From assembly GCF_021917145.1 (NCBI RefSeq), contig NW_025813707.1:372001-436000 (forward strand): a DNA stretch of 64,000 bases. The letters run 5' to 3'. The notes beneath the pieces are model-generated. The model did no database searches. It saw only the letters and a list, made by a program, of their open reading frames with translations, and had not been told where the DNA came from. Of the stretch, positions 45,618-56,109 are shown piece after piece (positions within the stretch are counted from its first letter, which is position 1; every line of letters begins with the position of its first letter). This stretch comes from Hypomesus transpacificus. Its lineage: Eukaryota > Chordata > Actinopteri > Osmeriformes > Osmeridae. The position numbers were made by a program, and so were the translations under genes.

Positions 45618-46158
45618 AGGTCCCCATGGCATGCTGTTTTTGGATGCTTTTATATAGGCCTTAGTGGTCCCCTAATACTGTATCTGAAGTCTCCTCCCGA
45701 AATTCAGTCTTCGTGCAGAATTACAGCCACTACGAGCAGTCCCACAATGAGCTTTCCTCAGGATGTGCCGTTTCTGTGTCTGTAGTTTTAAATGCTATGA
45801 GGAGGAGAGAGGCGGGGCTAACTGCCATGCTTCGGTCGTTTGCAAGCCATGATGTCTCTCGAGGAAAAACCAATATCGTGCTTGCACAGTCGTAGCTCAT
45901 TTTATCATTGGCGGGCCAAATTCTTTGGACGGGCAAAGCAGAGTAAGGGGAGGTAACCTTTCCCCTTAAGACGACATAAGAGGAAAATTCCAGATGGGCC
46001 CATCTGAGCTTTAATTTTCTCAAAGGCGGAGCAGGATATCCAGGGCTTGGTTTACACATATCGCAATTTCTAGCCACTGGGGGACCATAGGTAGGATAGG
46101 GGAACTCATATTAATGTTAAATAACCTCCTAAAGTGAAGTTTTCATATCATGGGACCT
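45618..46158. mobile_element. 541-bp TTAA-flanked short element
   Basis: Inverted ends AGGTCCCCATGGCATG and its imperfect complement CATATCATGGGACCT, with TTAA at both sides (45614-45617 and 46159-46162). The TTAA duplication points to piggyBac or Kolobok mobilisation. No coding capacity. Confidence 0.9.
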
Positions 46159-46265
46159 TTAACACTGTATAAGTAAGGGTTTGGAGAAAGACATTTTGTC
46201 ATATTGGTTTAAATAAAATTCAAATCCTAATAGTAATCAAATCAAATGCTTGGACAGTAATATGG

Positions 46266-46466
46266 AGTCAGATGGCTGAGCGGTTAGGGAATCGGGCTAG
46301 TAATCAGAAGGTCGCTGGTTCGATTCCCGGCTGTGCCAAATGACGTTGTGTCCTTGGGCAAGGCACTTCACCCTACTTGCCTCGGGGGGAATGTCCCTGT
46401 ACTTACTGTAAGTCGCTCTGGATAAGAGCGTCTGCTAAATGACTAAATGTAAATGTAAATGTAATA
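46266..46466 (+). mobile_element. tRNA-derived SINE, full length
   Basis: GATGGCTGAGCGGTTAGGG (A box), GGTTCGATTCCCGG (B box), TTGGGCAAGGCACTTCACCC, GTCGCTCTGGATAAGAGCG and an AAATGTAAATGTAAATG tail. Best-preserved SINE in the window. Confidence 0.93.
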
Positions 46467-46892
46467 TGAATCTGGTATCTGTGGCCATTACAGGACTATA
46501 ATTAACACAAAGAATAACGAATCCTTATTGGATACTGCAGTTCTTTAGTAGAGTAGAAGTTAATTTCTTTGATTCAAGTTGGTGATAGTTTCTCCACAGA
46601 GGCAATGTATGTTTAATGATAGATGTTCAACTTTTAACAACAGGAACTATAGGCTTTTCACAAGTTGCTTGTGATGAAAAATGCTGTTGGCTACATTTCA
46701 GATGGAGGAAAGAACTTGAGATATAGCCAAAAGATAAGAGTACAGTCGCTTAGAGCTCGATGGGCCTAAATGTTAACCTGACACGTCAGATAGTTTGTTG
46801 CACAGAACCAACTGGGGAAGTCATCCTTGGAAACTGTTAGGAAAAGGGCAGGCACTTTTACCCCTAAAATTGCAAGTGATTGTATCTGTCTA

Positions 46893-46995
46893 TTAGGGCC
46901 GGGCGGTATGACGGTATATACCGCGCGACGGCAGAAATGTGTCTACCGGGAGAGATTTGGCTATACTGTTTCAACCGCGGTATACTTTTTGCCTA
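46893..46995. repeat. GGGCCGGGCGGTATG-type short element end
   Basis: The motif GGGCCGGGCGGTATGACGG followed by TATACCGCG repeats is common at fish DNA-transposon ends. No partner end found nearby. Confidence 0.4.
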
Positions 46996-47278
46996 CTTTA
47001 AAATTTTTGGGGTTGGGCAATAAGGGCTCGCATCCAAAGTCTTTACAAATTTGTGATATTTTTGTATTTCACGTCAATTAAATGTCTGCTTGTTGTATTG
47101 TATATAAGCCATTGCATAAATCGTATTCCTGCAATATTTAGAATTGTAGTTTAACTTTTATTTGATTTGCTATTTTCGTTTGACCTTGATGCAGATTTGC
47201 GTTGTTTTGACAAAATTGTTGATGTGGAGTGTATTTTGTCTAGCGGACCACATTCATGCCGATGCCGAGGACATGCCG

Positions 47279-47406
47279 GAAAATTATGTTGTGTCCTTGG
47301 GCAAGACACCTCACCCTACTTGCCTCGGGGGGAATGTCCCTGTACTTGCTGTAAGTTGCTCTGGATAAGAGTGTCTGCTAAATGACTAAATGTAATGTAA
47401 ATGTAA
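47279..47406 (+). repeat. SINE 3' half
   Basis: Body and tail of the same SINE family (TTGGGCAAGACACCTCACCC to AAATGACTAAATGTAATG) without the tRNA head. Confidence 0.88.
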
Positions 47407-47678
47407 CTTGAAGCCTGGCAAAATGGATTCATGGACAAGCTAACTCAAAAAAGCTTTAATAATAATAAACCCCACAATTTTTTTTTTAAATGAAACACAA
47501 TTGCATGCATCTGAGCTTACCTGCTTTGAACGTCCCTCTTTTTAAACAGGAAATTGCAGCCTGAAAATATATGAACAGAGGAATAACAAATAAGATGATT
47601 TGCCTGATTTCTTTTTGGTCATTACAAGAAAAGATTATTCATGATGCATAAGCATATGACCCTTACATAAGACAACCT

Positions 47679-48937
47679 TTACCTTAAATTATTTTTATTT
47701 TTCCCGGGGAATGATTCTTGGGAAGACCTTGAGGAGAAGAGATGTGGGAAGAAGTAGAAAGTGGGTAACATAGAGAGAGGGTTGGTGAAGGAGGTAAAGA
47801 GAGCGAGGGACTGGGGAAAGGAGGTGCGGAGAAAGAATGGGAGGGAAGAGCAGGAGAACAGAAAGAGTGGGAGGGAAGAGGAGGGGAAGAGAGAGGGAGT
47901 CATAGGATGTGAAGAGAGAGAGGGAGTAGGAAGTGTAGATGAAGAGAGAGAGGGAGTAGGAAGAGTAGATAAAGAGAGAGAGGGAGTAGGAAGAGTAGAT
48001 GAAGAGAGAGAGGGAGTCATAGGAGGTGGGTGGGGGACCGGGACAAGGTTAAGGGTGAAGGTTTGATCCTGAGTGGAGGCAGGGGATGTTGCTTCTGGTG
48101 TTTCTTTTGGTGTTTCTTCACCAGCTGTGGCAAGAAGGCTATTGTGGTCTGAGAGATAAAGACAAATAACTAAATGTAGAGGTAACATTATTTGAATCTA
48201 ACTATAACAACCCCACAAATGAGGTTAATTAAACAGAAATAGGGCCTAATCTGGGAATATTTACTCATCAACAATATTCTATTAGTATATGTTATGTTAC
48301 AAAACGTGTTTAGAAACTAAATGTAAATGCAAAGTTATAAAAAAGCATGTCCCAATGCAAAATGTGTTCTTACATTTAGGATAGTATTCATAAAGGGTGG
48401 TCATTTTCTTTATGATCTCCCTCACAGGCCCCTCTGGTATGAAGCCTATGCCTGCAATGACCTCTGCTGTAAACCCCCCCCCCCTCTCTTCTCTTTCCCC
48501 ATGAGGAGCAGTGGCTTTAAGTCCAGTTCATGCAGCTTATTGACCTAAAAAACAGACATTAACAAGTTATCAGGCTTTGTCCTCTGTATCAGCTCTCTTG
48601 CCATCTGATCAACTACTTTTGAAATGGTATCATACTTCTTCCTACTTTTCAAAGTATCTACTATACTTCTTCTGACCATTATAGTATGGATCTGAATGGA
48701 ACCGTAACCTAAGACCTCCACATTCTCACTCACAGATATGCGGGCTGAATCTATCACTCTGCCTGCGTTGCGGTGCTTCTTCACATTCTCCCCCCAGTCA
48801 CCAACATGCAAACTCTCCTCCTTGGACTTAATCCTCTTTTTTTGTGAGAGGCTTGCAAAACATGAAAGACATGTTTTGCGGTTGGCAGTATTCATGACCT
48901 GGCAGTGAGGGCAAGGCCTGCTTTTGGGTTTGGTCAT
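47679..48937 (-). pseudogene. zinc-ribbon plus low-complexity gene, unknown function
   Basis: I do not recognise this family. The first coding exon begins at an ATG (48937-48935) just after a splice acceptor and encodes a two-CXXC zinc ribbon (CPHCQVMNTANRKTCLSC), a Lys-rich linker and a helical part (TISKVVDQMARELIQR). An in-frame TAG (48545-48547) follows, but the same frame continues coding-like (VNKLHELDLKPLLLMGKEK); after a G-run it reads EVIAGIGFIPEGPVREIIKK up to a donor at 48374. A third exon from 48148 encodes a Thr/Pro/Glu-rich stretch and four copies of a 10-residue Ser/Leu/Pro/Thr repeat. It lies downstream of segment A', so it may be cargo of the KDZ-type element. The stop and G-run make expression doubtful. 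Confidence 0.5.
47911..48021. repeat. 30-bp purine-rich tandem repeat
   Basis: About four units of a GAAGAGAGAGAGGGAGTAGG-type sequence. In the minus-strand gene they encode the Ser/Leu/Pro/Thr decapeptide repeats. Confidence 0.85.
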
Positions 48938-49129
48938 TTTCTGCAAACATAAACACATTGACATGTTATAAGCATTACAAGTAGGAATATGAGTAACACA
49001 CATGAAATAATTATTATTCCTACATTTCATTCTCATGGCTTATGGGTATTGTAGTAAAGCATGAACTTCGACACCATGGAAAGAAGTAATGTATATATTT
49101 GTCTCACAAACACCGAGGCAGGTAGCAAG

Positions 49130-49376
49130 CAGAGCGGGTAGGCAGGCAGATGGAGAGTTGGGGCGAGTGGGATGTTTTTTTGGGACACAAGAAAGTGCAA
49201 TATTAGAAAACTTTGAATACAAATAGTAGATAATAGACTCGGAAGTACAAGGAGGCCAGGAACGTAGGTACCAGGTTGTAAAAACAACAATCTGGCGGTG
49301 AGTGGAGGGCAAACCAGGGTTTGTCACCGCAAGTTATTGGGAAACTGGACCGCAGGTGTGGATCTTGTGCAGGTAG
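49130..49376 (-). repeat. segment A', 5' end of the KDZ-type element (copy 2, inverted)
   Basis: Reverse complement of 9703-9950. The match begins and ends sharply, and the neighbouring sequences on both sides are unrelated. Confidence 0.88.
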
Positions 49377-50433
49377 GGTGGACTGGATCACTGGAGCCTG
49401 GAGATTCACACAAACACAGACAAACAGAAAGACAGAAACAGAAAAACAGGCAGAGCCTGTGGAGGGCGTAACACAGGTAGACAGAGGTAGGTGGACACAG
49501 GTATACACAGGTACGTCCTGACAAATTATAAAAATAGGCAGTAAGGCAAGGATATGGTGAGGTAATAATATGGTGAGGTAATTAGGATATTGATATCGTT
49601 TCCAGAAAATCTGTGACTTCAGCTGCAAGTAAGAAAAGATAAAAAATACAATACAATAAATGTCATACCTGGCAAGCTATGAGATGTAAAAAGGACCACG
49701 CCAGCAAAGATAAACATTGGTCTGAGTCCAATGAAAGTGCACCGGTTCATGACCTTGCATGACATAACGTTAGACTAGCTAGCTAGCTAGCACAGTGTAT
49801 TTGCCTATTTTTGCTGTTTACAAAGTCAATTCATTTATATTGGTGATGCAAAGCACCGGGCAATGTACGTCAAACACAATAACATTAAACCAACCTAAAA
49901 AATAAAATAAAAACTGTATAGTAGGATAGTATCTTAAATATATGTCTACCTCATCGATAATAGCTTACCTTTTCAGAACGAGAGAGCGGAGGTTTAGTTG
50001 ACAAGAAGTAGCCAGATCTTGACCGTCAAATTTTCAGCGACTTTTCAGCGTGTGTAATATTAAAATTACAATAATGTTGGATAATTTATAGGTTTTGCTG
50101 TCAGTGCATTTGACATGCTTGCTTCCATGCGCTTAAAATTATGATTAAAATAAAATGATATTCCTCCCCCGCCGGATTTTCTTTTTCATAGTTTTTTTAT
50201 GCATATAGGCCTACCTTTTTAGATCGGTTTATTTTGTATCAGTGAATTTTTTTCAATAAAAAATCCAAAAGCCGCTCATCAAAATCTATTGGAGACCTAA
50301 TGCGTCAAAATACAACACCATAGTTTACAATTTTCTACGGGAAAAGCCGAACATATTAACGTGGAAGTCAATGGGCGTCCCTAGGCGTCAAAAAACTACG
50401 AAAAAGGCGTCCCCCAGCTTGGGATGTTGGGAT
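49377..50433. other. noncoding stretch
   Basis: Contains a CAGACAAACAGAAAG-like low-complexity patch (about 49410-49450). No gene recognised. Confidence 0.5.
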
Positions 50434-50599
50434 CCCAGATAGCAGCTGATTCCGCGCCGGATCTGGCTGAGTTCCGGCAGATCCGCGTAACAGTCGCATC
50501 CGTTTTGCGGATCCGTTCCAGATCTGATACAAATGCTACATTCTAAGTATCATTTTACGGAACTGGCCCGTTTTTGGAACGGATTCGGACATTTCTCTA

Positions 50600-53500
50600 T
50601 CATTAATTTTACACTCAAATTTGCTCAGTCTATTTTCGTCATTGACGACGTCTTAATCGAGTTTCAAACACCTTTCACACATTCCCAGACATGAAAAGTA
50701 TTGGACATCGAGTGTTTAAAAGACAGCTTGCATATTTAATAGTCTACCTACGTTAATAACATTGTCATTTAGCCGACTCTTATCCAGTAATAACCTGTGT
50801 CATCGGAACATTTTCCTTAACCCTCATTGTGTGCTACACTTTGTATTGTAAGACAATGTCAATGGTCACACTCATAGGCCTACCTGCATTCATTGCCTTC
50901 ACCCTGATATACACAAGGCCAATTATACACCATTCTACCCCATAATACAACATCAGAAACCACGGTTGGCAAACTCGGTGCAGCCACATGTAGGTGGTTA
51001 AACAAACAATAACACACAATTAGCACCACAATGTGTGATTAAAAAGTCAGTTTATGTATAATGGCCAAGACTACAACTTAAGGCCACTTAGGGTCTGCTA
51101 TACAGACTTAAAACTGTCTATGTCTATAACTACCTGACGCGCTTTCTTCTACCTTACGCCGCTCCGTAGCTGGCAGTTGAAATTACAGACTCCTTGTTGT
51201 CCGTGTTTTGATGGCCCTTTATTGATCACAATGTTCTTCCATTGAACATGCAAGTACATGTGTCCATCAAGCTCCATCAACAAACATTTTTACATTCCCA
51301 TGAGTGATGCGGTGTGTGCAAATTGATGCGAAATATAAACCAATGAAAATGGCTCTTACATAAGGGATGCAAAACCTGTGCAATATCAAGCCAGTCAACT
51401 GCATTAAACTTGTAAGATGGCAGATTTATTGACAGTCTGAACTAACAAACATGAATGTGCATATTCCAGGAGGGATATCCTTAGCGGAGCTTATGAGAGA
51501 AGCCCTCTGGAAATTGTAATGAGGATGTGCAATTATAATAGGGAGGCTATATGGATTGATAACATTGGATAGTCAGTGACACACCAGCCAGGTTGTCACC
51601 AAATTGCCTACCGTGCTAAAAAAACATTTACATAACTTTGAAAAACATTTACGTAACCAAGCACGACTACACCATCTGATTTCACTTTGTGGCTCCCGTT
51701 TAATAAAGAGCAGCAATTCAATTGTAAAATCAGCTGGTATAGTGGTTGTTTGAATGAAAACCCACACCCTCTTGGCACTTAATTGCTGTACACAATTGAC
51801 AAATGAGTAGAAACAACAGCTATATTTGTGGAATGGAGAATGGTTGTTATAGCAGGAAGTGAGAAGAAGCACACAGAAGTCCCCAACACTGTTGATGATG
51901 GGCAGCAGATCACCAGGAAGAATCTTCAACGCTCTGCTCACTGGAAAATAAAAGTAGTAAGTACATTTAGTCATTTAGCAGATGCTCTTACAGAAACAGC
52001 CAAGAAAATTAAACTCATCTTGCTACAGAACCATGTTAAATATTTGCCCATTACATGCTAAATAAGAGTCACCATAAACAACAACCCACTGGCAATCAGA
52101 ACATAACATTAGAAGAGGAGGAGTAATCCAACAGGCCTACTCTGGTAATTAAGGAGGTCTTTAGTTGGTTAAATAGCCGAGCTAACTCATGACTTAAAGG
52201 TATTTTTGACATAATTTGACATTTGCTGTTAGACTTTTAGAAGTGCATGGCAACTATCAGTTAAGCATTTACTTTTGCAGTATACCGATAGACCTCGTAT
52301 ATTACTTTACATCCCAAACTGTATATAAAAACAACGTTAAACCGGTACAAACAAGTACTGTAAATGTTTTTGTCCAGTTATAATCAACAAGGGGCAAGCT
52401 GATCGCACGAGATGGCTGTCTCGTGAATTTGTGGCTAAACATTCGGACACAAACCGTTATTTGTGGCAGTTAGAGGACACCAGCAAACTAGGTGGTCTAA
52501 CGATACAGTACCAGCTTTTGAAAAGTAACGTTGAGTAAGTAGATAGAAGTTTATAATATTATTGTAACTAAAAATGACTTAATGTAAGTGTACATCTCAT
52601 TATACAGTGCGTATACTAGCTGCTGTAGCTAGATGGCGCTAGCAATATAGCTACATCGAATACGATCCAGTGGTGTGCTCTGTTAAATTGTTAGAGCTAA
52701 GCTAACGCTATTTCTACTGGCCGGGCATGCCTCTTTATGGATAGACCTGTAGCTACCAACTTGTTATATGTATATATACATAGTAATTACCGATTGGTTT
52801 GTCCATTCTACAATTTTAAAAGCTATTGTAAAACCACGACTGGAAGAACTGCTATAAAATAAACCAGTAGCTATAGTGCTAGCTCGAGCTACTAATGTAC
52901 TGTTAGCTCTAGCTTTGTCTACTGTAGCTCGGTCCTACTAACGGAACATTAGCCAGATATGCCATAGTTAGCAAGCTACGACACAAACGTAACAAATACA
53001 CTGTGTTCCATCATTTTAATTAAATATGACTTGTTGCACATGTTATTTATATTATTATATTATCACGCTTACCTCGATGTTGAACAGTTCTCTTCAACGT
53101 CGCTGTCCGTTGCTCATTTGTAGCTCTACAGTCCTACAGTACAGTAGGATCTTTAGCCAGACAGGATATGGATGAGCATTGGCAACGGCAACTGTCAATT
53201 ACTTGAAATGACCATTCAGAAGCAAGTTGTCGCTTGTGAATAGCTAGTTTTCAGAGTCAATCGGCCAATCAAAAATCATGCACTTTCCATTGTATTTTAT
53301 TATTTCACCATATAATTTGAAACGGCATTTAATTAGTTGATTCTGATCTGAGAAATAATATCTGATCGTATTCATTTGTTAAAACAATAATAATCTTAAT
53401 CATGTAAAAAATGTTCTTTCAGTTTGAGGTTTATCTGGAATACTGTAACAGAAAGGAGTCACACATCACGTCTTCAGCACAACAGGAAGGTGAGTCAAAC

Positions 53501-53712
53501 ACACAAACATACAATGTGTTACAATATTTATGGGTATAAGGAGTAAAAAGTTAACTTGTTTAGTTGTTTTTGTATTAACTTTGTTGTTATTCAGATAAAT
53601 GTCTGATACACACACATATACAGTGGAAAATAAATAAATAAAGATCAGTAGAGGGCTGGGGTTAAACCCCAGATGGACCCTAAAACATGTATTTCTGTCA
53701 GAATCTATTTTA
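50600..53712. other. CACTA element 5' noncoding region
   Basis: About 3 kb between the left end and the transposase. Presumably promoter and 5' UTR exons; I could not assign them. A 35-bp SINE tail (minus, about 51958-51994) is the only recognised insertion. Confidence 0.5.
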
Positions 53713-53720
53713 GAGAGAAG

Positions 53721-55739
53721 ATGAAAAGGAGGCAACCTCCATTAACAGACTCCGGAGTCAGGCAGAGGGCACGCTTTGCATTAGAAAAACGACTCCATGA
53801 CATTGCAGACGACTCTCATTTAACAGAACAGGCGGTAGAAAACAGGGCAGACCCATGTGACAACACCAATGACAGCGATGGCAACCATGATTGTGACTCT
53901 AGCGTTACTCCTCAAGTGGAGGATGACAATTCAGATGACCATCACACAGACATAGAATGGGGGGGAGAAGAAATGGTTTCAGAGTCTGATGATGACACTG
54001 ATGAAGAGCATGTGAGCCTTTTGGACAGCTTAGCCAATTGGGCTGTACAGTTCAGTATTTCTTTGGTCGCGCTCACAGCCCTCCTTACCCTGTTGAGGGT
54101 GTACCACCCAGAACTGCCAAAAGATGCTAGGACTGTCCTCAAAACAGAAATTAATTACAAAATACAAGAAAAATGTGGTGGGTTGTATCATTATACAGGT
54201 ATCTTGGCAGCGCTTCGTAACACCTTATCTCAACATATACGCAATGTTGCTGATGGCTTTAAATTCAAGCTGCAGATTAATATTGATGGGTTACCACTGT
54301 TTAAAAGCACAAATATTCAGTTTTGGCCTATTTTAGGACTTCTGTTAAGTGTTCCAATGAAGGAACCTGTTGTCATAGGCATTTTTTGTGGCAGTAAAAA
54401 ACCTTATCCAGCTGAAGAATTTTTGCGAGACTTCACATGTGAGTTACAACAGCTACAGAGAGGTTTTGATTTCAGTGGGAAAAAAGTGTTCCTTGAACTG
54501 GTTTCTGTTGTGTGTGATACACCTGCTAGGGCATTTGTAAAAAACACAAAGGCTCACAATGGATATCACGGATGTGATAAATGTTCCCAGCCAGGTGTTT
54601 ACATTAACAGACGAATGACTTACCCTTTAAATAATTACATGTTACGGACTGACTCATCATTTTCAGAGAGAGCTGATGAGGATCATCACCATGAAGGACC
54701 TCATGGATTTTCTAATTTAGATGTTGGTATGGTAACTCGGTTTCCCCTTGATTACATGCACCTTGCATGTTTAGGTGTAATGCGACGATTGCTAAACATT
54801 TGGCTGAGGGGCCCTCTGATGTTTCGTTTGTCCTCTAGTCTTGTTGACAGGATTTCAGAAAGTCTAACTCAGATGCGTAGGTATATACCAGTAGAGTTTG
54901 CAAGGAAACCCCGATCCCTTCGAGAATTAGATCGTTGGAAAGCTACAGAGTTCAGACAATTTCTCTTGTATACAGGCCCTGTTGTTCTGGAACCATATTT
55001 AGACAGTAATTTATATAACAACTTTATGTTGTTATCTACAGGTATTTCCATCCTTGTCAGTCCACAGCTAGTCCATATGTATAGTACATATGCAAACACA
55101 CTGCTCTCCACATTTGTTAGTCATTTTGGGGAGCTGTACGGCAGAGATGCCTTAGTGTATAATGTCCATTCCTTGGTCCACCTGTCTGCAGATGCAGATG
55201 TGCATGGTTGTTTGGACACTATCTCTGCTTTTCCATTTGAAAATTACCTTCATAAACTGAAGAGGTGTGTTAGAAAGCCTGAATTTCCTCTTGCTCAGGT
55301 AGTACGAAGGTTATCAGAGGTTCAAAAGATCTGCAGCATTGGTTGTCGTGAGGGTCTAAGAAGGCAACATTATGTTGGACCTGTTCCTGATGGCCTTCAA
55401 GCTGAAGCACAGTACAGAGAGCTACATACTAAAGAATGGACAGTGAAAGTTTCCACAGGCGATAATGTTTTTGCTATAGGCAGAGATATCTGTGTTTTAC
55501 ATAACATCACTCAATCTGTGGAAGGAATTTATGTAGTATTCAAAGTTTTCTCAAAAATTGAAAGGTTCTTTAACTATCCTATGGGCTCAGATTTTCTTAG
55601 AACATGTATTGTGTCTCAACCAACAGGACCTTTTAAGGTAGCTAAAGTGTCAGACATTTCCTTTAAGTGTGTCCTCTTACCTTATAAAGATAAGTTTGTT
55701 GTCATGCCTTTTTTACACATGCATAGTGACAGGGCATAG
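53721..55739 (+). CDS. TNP2-like (CACTA/EnSpm) transposase, intact
   Basis: A 672-residue ORF in one exon. I start at MKRRQPPLTDSG because a splice-acceptor-like TTTTAG ends at 53712; an in-frame ATG exists 16 codons upstream (53673). The N-terminus is acidic and low complexity, and one hydrophobic helix follows (SLVALTALLTLLRVYH). The catalytic region, numbered from 53673, has Asp205 in NIDGLPLFKSTNIQFWPILG, Asp282 in VVCDTPARAF, a CXXC pair in HGCDKCSQPG, DYMHLACLGVMRRLL from residue 360 and Glu523 in FPFENYLHKLKR, the pattern of TNP2-type DDE transposases. It would excise and reinsert the element using its inverted ends. No stops or shifts. Confidence 0.9.
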   Translation: MKRRQPPLTDSGVRQRARFALEKRLHDIADDSHLTEQAVENRADPCDNTNDSDGNHDCDSSVTPQVEDDNSDDHHTDIEWGGEEMVSESDDDTDEEHVSLLDSLANWAVQFSISLVALTALLTLLRVYHPELPKDARTVLKTEINYKIQEKCGGLYHYTGILAALRNTLSQHIRNVADGFKFKLQINIDGLPLFKSTNIQFWPILGLLLSVPMKEPVVIGIFCGSKKPYPAEEFLRDFTCELQQLQRGFDFSGKKVFLELVSVVCDTPARAFVKNTKAHNGYHGCDKCSQPGVYINRRMTYPLNNYMLRTDSSFSERADEDHHHEGPHGFSNLDVGMVTRFPLDYMHLACLGVMRRLLNIWLRGPLMFRLSSSLVDRISESLTQMRRYIPVEFARKPRSLRELDRWKATEFRQFLLYTGPVVLEPYLDSNLYNNFMLLSTGISILVSPQLVHMYSTYANTLLSTFVSHFGELYGRDALVYNVHSLVHLSADADVHGCLDTISAFPFENYLHKLKRCVRKPEFPLAQVVRRLSEVQKICSIGCREGLRRQHYVGPVPDGLQAEAQYRELHTKEWTVKVSTGDNVFAIGRDICVLHNITQSVEGIYVVFKVFSKIERFFNYPMGSDFLRTCIVSQPTGPFKVAKVSDISFKCVLLPYKDKFVVMPFLHMHSDRA

Positions 55740-56109
55740 TTGGAGTGGTGGGTATAAGGAGGGAGGGTGGGGAGTTTGAGTAGTGGGAGACCAATGACTA
55801 ATAATAAGACAAATGACTGCCAGACTAACAGAAAAACAGCACATTTACTCCAAATGAAAAAGGGCCCAGAAAGGGTTCTGGATACTTGTGAATTTTAATG
55901 ATGTAAGTATCTTTAACGAAAATGGTTGGTAAGACATACAGAAACTAACTACAATAAGTGCACTCAGAACGTGTTGAAAGTCAGACTATAACAACAATAC
56001 AAACGACTACAAAGAAAGACAATTAATGAATGGAAAACATTTTGGGTTATTATTTCCAAAGAAATTATGAAATAATGCTCATTTTAATCCGTAGTATTTT
56101 CTTTTTCAG

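Noticed and set aside
46266-46340. A functional tRNA gene
   Set aside because: A and B boxes are present, but the head is joined to the SINE body and tail and lacks a proper acceptor stem end.
47761-48066. Plus-strand Glu/Arg/Gly-rich ORF
   Set aside because: Translation of the purine-rich tandem repeat; the minus strand has the splice sites and the coding context.
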